The notes: generated by a model not told the origin, from the sequence alone. A stretch of DNA of 39,945 bases from Propionibacteriales bacterium (GCA_009379735.1 WHTB01000004.1:1-39945), one strand, 5' to 3'. Positions 9,362 to 16,919 are shown, counted from the stretch's first letter. Translations and numbers: made by a program.

Positions 9362-9390
9362 ATGTTAGGGAACGTTCCCTATCATGTCAA
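9362..9390 (-). promoter_or_regulatory. Promoter with embedded 16-bp TetR operator, leaderless MFS operon
   Basis: On the minus strand TTGACA (9390-9385) is followed after exactly 17 bases by TAACAT (9367-9362), and the MFS ATG begins seven bases later at 9355. The spacer is filled by a perfect palindrome TAGGGAACGTTCCCTA at 9366-9381, which also touches the -10. This is the layout of an autorepressed TetR operon. Binding by the TetR at 6811-7419 is inferred. Confidence 0.8.
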
Positions 9391-9704
9391 CGCTGCGGCC
9401 AGTGCGCTCAGATATCGTCGAGCTCCGCGGTGACGCACCGCAGGTGACCCACCTCGAGCTGGGGCACATCGACGTCACCGTCGAGCTCGGCGAGGCTGGT
9501 GCCTCTGTGAGCATGGGGCGGCCGGCTCACCCCGAGCAGGTGCTGCGCGTCGACGCCCAGACGCTGTTCGAGATCCTCAGCTCGCTGCCCGTCTCGGCGT
9601 CCGACCTGAGCGCACACCCGGGTCTCGAGATCGTGACCGGCGGACGCCGATCCGCGGCTCGCTGGCTGTCCTGCTTCTCCGGACCGAACTCGGCAGCAGC
9701 CTAG
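9384..9704 (+). CDS. Hypothetical protein
   Basis: Small soluble protein of up to 106 residues with no family I recognise. Third codon positions are strongly G/C-rich, as in neighbouring genes, and the opposite-strand frame looks less natural, so I take it as real. It is acidic in the middle (THLELGHIDVTVELGE) with a Gly/Ser/Ala tail. The ATG at 9384 lies on the -35 region of the divergent MFS promoter; the in-frame GTG at 9402 may be the true start. Confidence 0.5.
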   Translation: MSTLRPVRSDIVELRGDAPQVTHLELGHIDVTVELGEAGASVSMGRPAHPEQVLRVDAQTLFEILSSLPVSASDLSAHPGLEIVTGGRRSAARWLSCFSGPNSAAA

Positions 9705-9735
9705 AACCGACCGAATCGGGGCCCGCGGCGGGCAT

Positions 9736-10089
9736 TCATCCTTCGATGTCCATGCGCTGCACCAGCGTCGTGTCGAAGACGAACACGTGCCGGACGTCGT
9801 CCTCGGCGACGACGTCGCCGCGCTCGTCCCGCACGACCTGGTGGACGTCGACGACGATCTCGCCCGAGGGGCGCACCGTCATGCCGGTCGGTTCGACATG
9901 CGGATCGATGGCAGCCCACTGACGTTCCCAGTAGTCGCGCACGGACGCCCGACCGATGAGGCGACCACCCTTCCAGCCGTTCTCCCAGTCGACGTCGGGC
10001 TTCATCGCGGCGAGAACGGTCTCGATGTCGCGAGCGTTGAACGCTACGTACAGCGACCGTATGCGGTCCTCGTGAGTGTCCTGCATCAT
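9736..10089 (-). CDS. SnoaL/NTF2-like protein
   Basis: 117-residue cone-fold protein of the SnoaL-like/NTF2 superfamily: RIRSLYVAFNARDIETVLAAM at the N terminus, then DVDWENGWKGGRLIGRASVRDYW and alternating beta strands. Members are small cyclases, hydrolases or ligand binders; no catalytic residues can be assigned. The frame is open upstream, but the ATG at 10089 overlaps the stop of the membrane gene (ATGA) and gives the canonical start. Last gene of the minus-strand operon tetR-membrane protein-SnoaL. Confidence 0.85.
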   Translation of the reverse strand: MMQDTHEDRIRSLYVAFNARDIETVLAAMKPDVDWENGWKGGRLIGRASVRDYWERQWAAIDPHVEPTGMTVRPSGEIVVDVHQVVRDERGDVVAEDDVRHVFVFDTTLVQRMDIEG

Positions 10090-10493
10090 CGGAGCTCGCC
10101 ATTCCTGGCGTGGCTCACGTCCCGCCTGGTGTGGAGGACCGCCGCCGTGCCCGCGATCAGGGCCGTGGCCACGCCGATGAGCTGCAGCACCTGCCCGAGC
10201 AGTCGGGTGCCGCCCTCTTCGCCGGCCAGGTTGTCGATCCCGCCTCCACTGACGATGGCTTCGATCGCGAAGCCGACGATGACGAAAAGGCCGAGGAACG
10301 CGCCGACGCCGGGTGCCCACCGCCAGGGAACGAAGCTGACGAAGAGGGCGCCGACAGCGAGGATCACGATGCCCGGTGGCGGGTAGAAGGGGAAGTCCTG
10401 CCCGCTTGCCCACAGCAATGAGATGCCGATCGCACCGATGAGCAGCCCCACCACAGTGGTGGCCCGCCGCTGCTTTCGCAGAGTGTCGATCAT
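10086..10493 (-). CDS. Small four-helix membrane protein of unknown function (intact copy)
   Basis: 135-residue membrane protein with four hydrophobic segments: about residues 10-28, 34-52, 57-78 and 102-122. A conserved-looking loop FYPPPG lies between the first two. I do not recognise a named family. The ATG at 10493 has AAAGGA upstream and gives MIDTLRKQRR; the frame is open further but without a site. A second, frameshifted copy lies inverted at 12991-13373, about 85-90% identical at DNA level by eye. Located between tetR and the SnoaL-like gene. Confidence 0.8.
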   Translation of the reverse strand: MIDTLRKQRRATTVVGLLIGAIGISLLWASGQDFPFYPPPGIVILAVGALFVSFVPWRWAPGVGAFLGLFVIVGFAIEAIVSGGGIDNLAGEEGGTRLLGQVLQLIGVATALIAGTAAVLHTRRDVSHARNGELR

Positions 10494-10575
10494 GCTGATT
10501 CCTTTCGTAGAGTTCGGTTCCGAGGCCGACCGGTGGGCTGCTCGTCGCGCGGTCCGGCCACGGTCGTCGGCACAC

Positions 10576-11127
10576 TCACGGCTCGTCCTCAAGCACGGCA
10601 GCCAGGACGACCTCGTAGAGCTGGTCGATCTCGCTGGGCTCGAGCGGGGGGAGCAGGTGCTGGGCGCCGATCAACATCACGTAGAGGAGGCGCGCCATGG
10701 GCGTGGCGGCCTCGGCATCGCCGCTGATCGCCTCCCACAGGGCACGCAGATACTCGATCCGGGCCGCGTCGACTCGCTCCAGGGTGCGCTGGGCGTCGTC
10801 ATCGTGTGCCGCCCAGGTCCTGATGTTCGCTCCCCGCCGCGGTTCCTGGTCCTCGTTCGCCATCACCAGTCGGCGTAGGAGCCGCAAGCGGTCGGCGGGC
10901 GTCTGGTCCTCCGCCGCCACCGTGTCGAAGTGGCGCTGGGTGTGCTCCTGCTCGTAGTGCGCCAGCAGCTCCCGCCGGAAGCCGGGCATCCCGTCGCTGA
11001 AGTGGTGGTAGAAGGAACCCTTGCTGACCCCCAAGGCCCCGGCGAGGCGCTCGATGCGCAGCGCGCCGTAGCCCTCCTTCGCCAGCATTCGCAGGCCCGC
11101 CTCGAGCCATGCCTTCTTCGTCACCAT
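10576..11127 (-). CDS. TetR-family repressor of the hydrolase cluster
   Basis: 183-residue TetR protein with HTH LRIERLAGALGVSKGSFYHHF at about residues 19-42 and a TetR C-terminal domain of the type found in proteins of about 190 residues. The frame is open upstream, but the ATG at 11127 gives the normal TetR start (MVTKKAWLEAGLRML). Divergent from the hydrolase operon, with a 25-bp palindrome between, so it probably controls both directions. A short fragment of a related gene survives at 16920-17012. Confidence 0.93.
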   Translation of the reverse strand: MVTKKAWLEAGLRMLAKEGYGALRIERLAGALGVSKGSFYHHFSDGMPGFRRELLAHYEQEHTQRHFDTVAAEDQTPADRLRLLRRLVMANEDQEPRRGANIRTWAAHDDDAQRTLERVDAARIEYLRALWEAISGDAEAATPMARLLYVMLIGAQHLLPPLEPSEIDQLYEVVLAAVLEDEP

Positions 11128-11133
11128 CTGGCG

Positions 11134-11158
11134 ACCATACCATACAGTATGGTATGGT
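11134..11158. promoter_or_regulatory. 25-bp perfect palindromic operator for divergent TetR
   Basis: Arms ACCATACCATAC (11134-11145) and GTATGGTATGGT (11147-11158) are exact reverse complements around a single central A at 11146. Each arm is itself a doubled CCATAC unit. It starts seven bases from the tetR ATG and ends 26 bases before the hydrolase ATG. TATGGT boxes inside it fit -10 elements in both directions, so bound repressor would shut off both operons. Confidence 0.85.
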
Positions 11159-11184
11159 CTGGGCCTTCGCAGGAAGGCAACGGC

Positions 11185-12030
11185 ATGACCACCATCGATC
11201 TCCCTCAGGGCACCGTCAGCTATCGGATGAGCGGGCCCGAGGACTCCGCGTCTCCGCCGGTGGTGTTCGTCCACGCGTTCCTGGTCAACGGCGGAGTCTG
11301 GTCGGGCGTCGCTGACCTGCTCGCCGAGCGCGGGATCTGCTCCTATGCGCCCGACTGGCCGCTCGGCGCACACCGCATCCCGCTTCGTCGCGACGCGGAC
11401 CAGTCACCGCGCGGGATCGCCCGTCAGATCCTGGCGTTCCTGGCAGCGCTCGACCTGCGTGACGTCACCCTCGTGGGCAGCGACACCGGAGGGGCCTTGA
11501 TCCAGTACCTGCTCGACACCGACGCAGGCCGGGTCGGTCGGGTGGTGCTTGCCAACTGCGACGCCTTCGACTCGTTCCCGCCGTTCCCGTTCAGCGTGAT
11601 CTTCCGGCTGCTCAAGGGCCCGACCAGGATGCGCCTCAACCTGATGCCGATGCGAGCCCGCGCGTTTCGACATTCCCCCCTCGGGTTCGGCCTGCTGGCC
11701 AACGAACTGGATCCCGAGATGACTCGATCCTGGATCGAGCCGGCCCTGACGGACCGAGATGTCCGTCAGGACGCAGCGCGCTTCCTCCGGGCGGTCGACC
11801 CCCAGGACCTGTTGGCGGTGACCAATCGGATGAATGCCTTCGACGGGCCGGTCAAGATCGTCTGGGGCATGGCCGACCGCGCCTTCCGACCCGAGCTCGG
11901 GCGCCGCCTGCAACGGGCCTTCGGCGCTGCCGAGTTCGTCGCGGTCCCGGGAGCCCGGACGTTCGTCCAGCTCGACGAGCCCGCGCTCCTGGCCAGCCAG
12001 ATCGCAGCTACGAGATCGACAGATTGCTGA
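11185..12030 (+). CDS. Alpha/beta-fold hydrolase (haloalkane dehalogenase/epoxide hydrolase-like), copy 1
   Basis: 281-residue alpha/beta hydrolase. Seen: oxyanion-region VVFVHAFLVNGGVW, nucleophile elbow VGSDTGGA with Asp100 as in dehalogenase-like members, acid Asp231 in VWGMADRAF, and a conserved GAHR at about 61-64. The position normally taken by the catalytic His reads Thr259 (GARTFVQLDEP). The start at 11185 is preceded by AGGAAGG. First gene of the operon hydrolase-hydrolase-membrane protein-SRPBCC, under the TetR operator. Substrate unknown; hydrolytic activity uncertain because of the missing His. Confidence 0.88.
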   Translation: MTTIDLPQGTVSYRMSGPEDSASPPVVFVHAFLVNGGVWSGVADLLAERGICSYAPDWPLGAHRIPLRRDADQSPRGIARQILAFLAALDLRDVTLVGSDTGGALIQYLLDTDAGRVGRVVLANCDAFDSFPPFPFSVIFRLLKGPTRMRLNLMPMRARAFRHSPLGFGLLANELDPEMTRSWIEPALTDRDVRQDAARFLRAVDPQDLLAVTNRMNAFDGPVKIVWGMADRAFRPELGRRLQRAFGAAEFVAVPGARTFVQLDEPALLASQIAATRSTDC

Positions 12031-12043
12031 GAGGTGGGCACAC

Positions 12044-12994
12044 ATGGACCCGAGAGTGACGACAACGGTCAACGGGGCACCGCTCGAGTACGTCGACAAA
12101 GGCGGCGCCGGACCGGTGATCGTGCTGTTGCACGGCGCGTTGATGGACGAGTACCTGTGGCGAGACGTCGTCACACAGATCGCCCCCGAGCATCGCTGTG
12201 TGATCCCGGTGCTCCCGATGGGCGCACATCGGCTTCCGATGCCTGGGCTTGACGTCTCACCAGCCGCTCAGGCTGAGCTCGTCGCTGACCTCCTGGTCGA
12301 CCTGGAACTGGACGACGTGACCCTCGTCGGCAACGACACCGGCGGCGCGATCGCGCAGTTGCTCGCCGCCCACCGACCGGAGAGCGTCGGGCGACTGGTG
12401 CTCGTCTCCTGTGACGCCTTCGAGAACTTCCCACCCGGCCTGCCCGGCAAGCTGATGGCGCTGCTCTGCAAGATGCCGGGCGCGATGTACCTCTCGATGC
12501 TGTCGTTGCGCATCCCCCCGCTGCGTCGGCTGCCGGCCACCTTCGGTTGGATGGCCAAGCGGCCGATCCCGAACGACATCTTCACCAGGTGGCTGGACGC
12601 CTACCTGTCCAACCGCAGGGTCCGGGCCGACGTCCGCCGAATGATGAGCCACGTCGACAGTGACGACCTCCTCGCCGCGGCACCGAGCCTGAGGGCTTTT
12701 ACCGGGCCAGCCCTGATCGTCTGGGCAACCGAGGACCGCGTCATGCCCGTCGACCACGCCACGAGGCTCGCCGAGCACCTCCCCAACGCTCGAGTGTCCC
12801 TGGTGGAGGACTCCTACACGCTGATGCCACTCGACCAGCCGCAGCCGTTGGCCGGCCTCATCGCAGCGCACATCCGCGAGGCCGAGACGGCCGTGACCGG
12901 CACCCATCCACGCCCGCCTGCCACGACACAAGTCGGAGGCGACAACAACCGGCATCGAAGCTCGATGCCAGACCTTAGGAAGGAACCAACATGA
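12044..12994 (+). CDS. Alpha/beta-fold hydrolase, copy 2
   Basis: 316-residue paralogue of the preceding protein. Seen: VIVLLHGALMDEYLW, nucleophile elbow VGNDTGGA with Asp98, acid Asp231 in VWATEDRVM, GAHR at about 60-63, and again Thr259 (DSYTLMPLDQP) where the His is expected. The C-terminal 40 residues (TGTHPRPPATTQVGG onward) are an extra, probably disordered tail. GAGAGGTGGG precedes the ATG. It overlaps the next gene by ATGA, so the operon is co-translated. Confidence 0.88.
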   Translation: MDPRVTTTVNGAPLEYVDKGGAGPVIVLLHGALMDEYLWRDVVTQIAPEHRCVIPVLPMGAHRLPMPGLDVSPAAQAELVADLLVDLELDDVTLVGNDTGGAIAQLLAAHRPESVGRLVLVSCDAFENFPPGLPGKLMALLCKMPGAMYLSMLSLRIPPLRRLPATFGWMAKRPIPNDIFTRWLDAYLSNRRVRADVRRMMSHVDSDDLLAAAPSLRAFTGPALIVWATEDRVMPVDHATRLAEHLPNARVSLVEDSYTLMPLDQPQPLAGLIAAHIREAETAVTGTHPRPPATTQVGGDNNRHRSSMPDLRKEPT

Positions 12995-13373
12995 TCGACA
13001 CTCTGCTGGAGCCTCGGCGGACCACCACGGTGGCTGGCCTGATCATCGGTGCAATCGGCATCTCGTTGCTGTGGGCAGGCGGGCAGGATTTCCCCTTCTA
13101 CCCGCCACCGGGCATCGTGATCCTGGCGGTCGGCGCACTGTTTGTCATCGGCGCCCCCTGGCGGTGGGCACCTGGTGTCGGCGCGTTCCTGGGCCTCTTC
13201 GTGATCGTCGGCTTCGCGATCGAAGCCATCGTCGGCGGGGCGGGATCGACAACCTGGCCGGCGAAGAGGGCGGGACCCGGCTGATCGGGCAAGTACTGCA
13301 GCTCATCGGTGTGGCCACGGCCCTGATCGCCGGCACTGCGGCGGTGCGCCGCACGAATCGGGCAGCTCGATGA
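12991..13373 (+). pseudogene. Frameshifted copy of the small four-helix membrane protein
   Basis: Begins MIDTLLEPRRTTTVAGL, very like the intact gene at 10086-10493, and stays in frame for about 82 codons. After GCCATCGTCGGCGGGG one base is missing compared with the intact copy, which has GGAGGCGGGATCGAC. The original frame then ends at 13284 with an unrelated tail. The lost C-terminal part (IDNLAGEEGGTRLIGQVLQL) continues in another frame to the TGA at 13371-13373. Restoring the base would give an ATGA junction with the ATG at 13370, so the gene was intact until recently, or the base is a sequencing error. Confidence 0.75.
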
Positions 13374-13396
13374 TGGGACGTCGCCAGGAACGAGTT

Positions 13397-13843
13397 ATGG
13401 ACTACACGACGACCACCACGATCGCGGCGCCTACCCGCGACGTCTTCTACCTACTGATCGACATCGCGGCCTGGCCGCAATGGACGCCCACCATGGCTGC
13501 CATCGAGCCTCACGACCGAGGTCCGCTCGAGGTCGGCAGTACGGCCCTGGTCCGGCAACCCAAACTGCGGCCGGCGGTGTGGACCATCGACGCGATCGAG
13601 CCCGGCCAGCGCTTCAGCTGGCACACCTCCGGTCGGGGCTACCGGATCGATGCCGATCACCGACTGACACCAACCCGCGACGAGACCGGGGCAGAGCACG
13701 CCACCATGGAAGTCACGGTGACCATGACGGGTCCGCTCCGGCGGCTCATGTGGGCGTTCGCCGGACGACTCATCCGCGCGTACGTCGATACCGAGTCCGA
13801 AGGGCTCAGGCGGCACATCGAAACCGCACGCGAAGGCCAGTGA
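13397..13843 (+). CDS. SRPBCC-family (polyketide cyclase/START-like) protein
   Basis: 148-residue protein with the SRPBCC pattern: TTTIAAPTRDVFYLLIDIAAWPQW at the N terminus, then LEVGSTALVRQP, IDAIEPGQRFSWHTSG, and a C-terminal amphipathic helix. Such proteins bind hydrophobic ligands in a deep pocket. The ATG at 13397 has CAGGAACG upstream. An earlier in-frame ATG at 13370 would overlap the previous gene's stop and add nine residues. Last gene of the hydrolase operon. Confidence 0.85.
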   Translation: MDYTTTTTIAAPTRDVFYLLIDIAAWPQWTPTMAAIEPHDRGPLEVGSTALVRQPKLRPAVWTIDAIEPGQRFSWHTSGRGYRIDADHRLTPTRDETGAEHATMEVTVTMTGPLRRLMWAFAGRLIRAYVDTESEGLRRHIETAREGQ

Positions 13844-13929
13844 CCCGTCAAGCTGCCTGCTTGCCGTGACGAGGCGTTGCTGCTCCTGGCGTCCCGCCGG
13901 CCTTCGCAGTGCTCGGGAGACACCCTGCT

Positions 13930-14181
13930 GATTGACGGGGCTCAACGAAGCCGGGCGCTGGCTCTTAGGTACTCCGTGAAGCCTGTTCGGCGTCGTGCCG
14001 GTCTTGGACAGCAATGCGCCGTTCGGTGGTCCCTACCCAGTGTCCTGTCAGGTTGTTCCGTGAGCTTCTTCTGGGTTTCTGGAATTCGTAGGGCTGCCCC
14101 CAGCGACACCGCCTTGCTACGACAGGGAAGGCTGCGAAGGACTCTCACCTCCACTCAAATCGTCAGCGCCTCACGGCGCAC
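13930..14181 (-). mobile_element. Possible 5' fragment of a group II intron
   Basis: The 13844-14200 gap has no convincing gene. On the minus strand it starts at 14181 with GTGCGCC, matching the GUGYG 5' consensus of group II introns. It goes on with GAGTGGAGGTGAGAGTCC (14139-14156), AGCAAGGCGG and several stem-like segments, a style typical of intron domain I. No reverse transcriptase frame follows, so it would be a decayed remnant placed about 20 bases past the MFS stop. Recognition is by resemblance only; the 13930 end is arbitrary. Confidence 0.35.
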
Positions 14182-14200
14182 GTGGATCAGGCCTCAGGCG

Positions 14201-15679
14201 TCACCGACTCGAGGCGTCCACTAGGCCAGTTTCGGCAATGGCGGGATGCGCGATGGAGCGGAGGAGGCTTCCACAGACGACTGCACCGACGACGAATATT
14301 CCGGCCCCCCACCAGAATGCGGTGACGTATCCTTCGACGGCCGCTTGACGCAGCAACTCAGTGGCTTGCCCGCGTTCCGAGGCAAAGTTGGTTGAGGCGG
14401 CTACGGCCAGAGTGCTCAGCAACGCGGTTCCAATCGCGCCGCCGATCTGCTGTGAGGTATCGGCCATGGCAGAGGCGACACCGCTGTCGCGCTCACCAAC
14501 ACCGGCAGTCGCGGTAGCAAAGGCCGGTGCCACGATGAAGCCGAAGCCGAGGCCAACCAAGATCAACGATGGCAGGACGTGCGAGACGTATGCCGTATCA
14601 ACTCCGATCCGGGTGAGCAGGACCAGCCCCGTCGCGGTGCCGAGCATGCCGGTCGGTACAAGTGGTCGAGGTCCCGTCCGGACCAGCAGACGGGTGCTGG
14701 CGATGGTCGCGGACACGACGATCGCGAAGGTCATCGGCAGGAATGCGAGCCCTGTTTCCAACGCGCTAAGGCCCTTCGTCTGCTGCAGGTAGAACGTCAG
14801 GAACAGAAAGACCGCGAAAATCCCGGCGCCAGCAGTCCCGAGCGCCAGAAACGAGCCACCGCGGTCACGGTCGGCCACCACACGCAGCGGGAGCAGTGGA
14901 TGCTCGGTACGGCGTTGCAGCGCGACGAACGTCACCAGGAGCAGGGTGCTTGCCGCTAGGAAGCCCAGGGTCACCGGACTGCCCCACCCGTCGGACTCAG
15001 CGCGTGCCAGCCCGAGTACGAGCGAGAAGAGACCCGACGAGGCGACCAGTGTTCCGGGGATGTCGAGACGTGGCCGGGACGGGGCAGGAGCGTGCTGAAG
15101 AAGGCGAACCGATGCGACTGCGGCCGGGACCGCGAAGACTATCGAAACGTAGAGGCACCACCGCCAGTCAAGGACCTCGGTCAGCACACCCCCTAGCAGC
15201 AGACCGAAGGCGCCGCCCATCCCGGCGATCGCGCCGAAAACGCCAAATGCTTTGGCACGCTCCGCTGGTTGGGTAAACGTCGTGGTCAGTAGCGAAAGCG
15301 CCGCCGGTGCCAGCAGGGCGCCGAAGGTACCTTGCAGGGCACGCGCCCCTACGAGCAGCTCGAAACTTCCCGCAGCTCCGCCCAGCGCCGACGCACTGGC
15401 GAAGCCCAGCAGACCGACGACGAACGTCCACTTGCGGCCAAACAGGTCGGCGATGCGGCCACCGAGTAGCAGCAAGCTTCCGAACGCCAAAGCGTAGGCC
15501 GTTACCACCCACTGACGGTCTTCGTCGGAGAACCCCAGGTCCCGCTGGGCAGAGGGAAGGGCGATATTCACGATCGTCACATCGAGCACCACCAGCAACT
15601 GGGCGGTACCGATGAGGCCGAGGATGAGCCAGCGATGGTCGTGGTGGGGATCTTTGGAATGGTGGGGTATTGGCTGCAT
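14201..15679 (-). CDS. MFS transporter, DHA2 (EmrB/QacA) family, 14 TM
   Basis: 492-residue drug:H+ antiporter type. Seen: TM1 motif LDVTIVNIALPSAQRDLG, motif A GGRIADLFGRKWTF, motif C-like GAIAGMGGAFGLLLGG in TM5 and about 14 hydrophobic segments. The ATG at 15679 has AAGGAGAA upstream. It lies 85 bases downstream of the NTF2-like gene on the same strand and is probably co-controlled by MarR through the operators at 16239-16296. GC at third positions is visibly lower than in the catabolic locus, suggesting separate ancestry. Confidence 0.93.
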   Translation of the reverse strand: MQPIPHHSKDPHHDHRWLILGLIGTAQLLVVLDVTIVNIALPSAQRDLGFSDEDRQWVVTAYALAFGSLLLLGGRIADLFGRKWTFVVGLLGFASASALGGAAGSFELLVGARALQGTFGALLAPAALSLLTTTFTQPAERAKAFGVFGAIAGMGGAFGLLLGGVLTEVLDWRWCLYVSIVFAVPAAVASVRLLQHAPAPSRPRLDIPGTLVASSGLFSLVLGLARAESDGWGSPVTLGFLAASTLLLVTFVALQRRTEHPLLPLRVVADRDRGGSFLALGTAGAGIFAVFLFLTFYLQQTKGLSALETGLAFLPMTFAIVVSATIASTRLLVRTGPRPLVPTGMLGTATGLVLLTRIGVDTAYVSHVLPSLILVGLGFGFIVAPAFATATAGVGERDSGVASAMADTSQQIGGAIGTALLSTLAVAASTNFASERGQATELLRQAAVEGYVTAFWWGAGIFVVGAVVCGSLLRSIAHPAIAETGLVDASSR

Positions 15680-15764
15680 GGTCGTTCTCCTTGGTCAGCG
15701 GTCTAGATCCGGGCTGTCAGGTGAGGTTGCGTGCGTGGCGTACTGACGCAGGAACGATCGGTGC

Positions 15765-16217
15765 CTACGAGAGGGGGTCGTTCAAGTCGTGGGGGGCAGA
15801 GGATGCCCAGTGCCAGACGTGACTGACATCGACTCCGCAGAGCCGCCAAACGCAATGCGCGCGGACGGCACGGAAGCGGTACCGCTCGCCATGCGTAACG
15901 AGCGCCGCTGGATCGGCGGCGCTTGGCACGAAGGTGGCGATGAGGTTCGCCTGCGCCGTCGCATGGTCGCCCTCGACCTGTACCAGAACGTTCGTGATTA
16001 CGTGTTGCGTGCGGTCGGCCTCGTGGTTACGGCGCGCTTGTTCCGCTACGGCTGCAATGCCGCTGCTCGAGCCTCCCTGCGTCTGAATCCTCACGTCTTC
16101 CGTAAAGATCGACTGGAGCTCATCAAAATTCTTGTCGTCAAGCCACGTCCCCACTCGGCTAACGAGGTCGCTGATCTCTTGGCGGTCGATGAGGCCCTGG
16201 ACAGTCAGCTGCGGCAT
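15765..16217 (-). CDS. SnoaL/NTF2-like protein
   Basis: 150-residue protein of the SnoaL_4-like group: QGLIDRQEISDLVSRVGTWLDDKNFDELQSIF at the N terminus, FTEDVRIQTQGG, then QHVITNVLVQVEGDHATAQANL. Such proteins are small dehydratase/cyclase-fold proteins of unknown activity, often next to MarR or TetR regulators. AGGA lies seven bases before the ATG. Divergent from marR, with three operator-like repeats starting 22 bases upstream. Confidence 0.88.
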   Translation of the reverse strand: MPQLTVQGLIDRQEISDLVSRVGTWLDDKNFDELQSIFTEDVRIQTQGGSSSGIAAVAEQARRNHEADRTQHVITNVLVQVEGDHATAQANLIATFVPSAADPAALVTHGERYRFRAVRAHCVWRLCGVDVSHVWHWASSAPHDLNDPLS

Positions 16218-16238
16218 GTGGAGTCCTGAATGAAATTA

Positions 16239-16296
16239 GTTGGTAAGCCCAACGTTGGTGAATCCAACGTAACACGCAAATGTTGGAGCGACCAAC
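16239..16296. promoter_or_regulatory. Three GTTGG-N5-CCAAC operator repeats (likely MarR sites)
   Basis: Three 15-bp inverted repeats with identical arms and 5-base spacers: 16239-16253 (spacer TAAGC), 16254-16268 (TGAAT) and 16282-16296 (AGCGA). The first two abut head to tail, making a CCAACGTTGG palindrome at their junction. They sit between the divergent NTF2-like and MarR genes, as expected for MarR autoregulation. The third overlaps the upstream ATG candidate of marR. Confidence 0.85.
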
Positions 16297-16318
16297 GATT
16301 TCCCACTACCCTTGCCCG

Positions 16319-16786
16319 ATGGATCGAACAAGCGCAGAGTCCCCGCACTCTCCTACTCGACTTGCCGAGCTGCCGAGTTGGCTCGTGAGCCAGGTGGCTG
16401 GGCACGCTCACCGGCTTGTCAGCGAGGCCCTCGCGCAGTACGGCGTTCGCAAGCATCACTTCACCGTGCTCTTGGCCCTCGCCGAGCAAGGGCCTGGCAG
16501 CCAGGCGATGCTAGGGAGAAGTCTTTGCATCGATAGAAGTGACCTCCATGCCGTCCTCAATGACCTTGAGCGGGACGGCCTAGTCGCTCGGGCTCGCGAC
16601 GATGGCGACCGGCGCCGCAACGTGGTGGAAATGACCACTGCAGGAGGCAAGACACTGGCGCGCCTCGACGCTCGAGTCGCCGCGGCGCAAGAAGCGCTGC
16701 TCGAGCCGTTGTCGGACGACGAGCGCCGCGAACTTCGTCGAACCCTCACACGACTGGTCGAGCACCACCGTGGCCCGGCATCCTGA
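16319..16786 (+). CDS. MarR-family transcriptional regulator
   Basis: 155-residue winged-helix MarR protein: helical dimer region RLAELPSWLVSQVAGHAHRL, recognition region GRSLCIDRSDLHAVLNDLERDGLV, wing RARDDGDRRRNVVEMT and C-terminal helix. Neither start candidate has a good ribosome-binding site. I prefer the ATG at 16319 because the ATG at 16280 is covered by operator repeat 3; using it would add 13 residues. Likely senses a small aromatic or drug-like compound and controls the DHA2 pump and NTF2-like gene. Confidence 0.9.
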   Translation: MDRTSAESPHSPTRLAELPSWLVSQVAGHAHRLVSEALAQYGVRKHHFTVLLALAEQGPGSQAMLGRSLCIDRSDLHAVLNDLERDGLVARARDDGDRRRNVVEMTTAGGKTLARLDARVAAAQEALLEPLSDDERRELRRTLTRLVEHHRGPAS

Positions 16787-16919
16787 AGCGTTACGACGCT
16801 GCGGCAGCAAACGTGGTTTGGTGGGGTCCACGTGCGGACCACGGCTGGTCAACAAGTCGTGCATCCGCCTGAAGGTGCCATCCAGGTTCCCGTCGGAGAC
16901 TGTGATGGTCAGGTTGTCG

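Larger units (their letters stand above)
10086..13373. repeat. Inverted gene-length repeat pair (10086-10493 and 12991-13373)
   Basis: The two copies of the small membrane-protein gene face in opposite directions around tetR and two hydrolase genes. Long near-identical stretches, such as CTTCTACCCGCCACCGGGCA, occur in both. Together they form an inverted repeat of about 385-400 bp with about 2.5 kb between. The feature marks the outer limits of the pair; the interval between the copies is not itself repeated. Confidence 0.75.

Noticed and set aside
13877-14224. Plus-strand 115-codon frame in the gap after the SRPBCC gene
   Set aside because: Arg/Ser-rich, no domain and no ribosome-binding site; the minus-strand RNA-like sequence explains the gap better.
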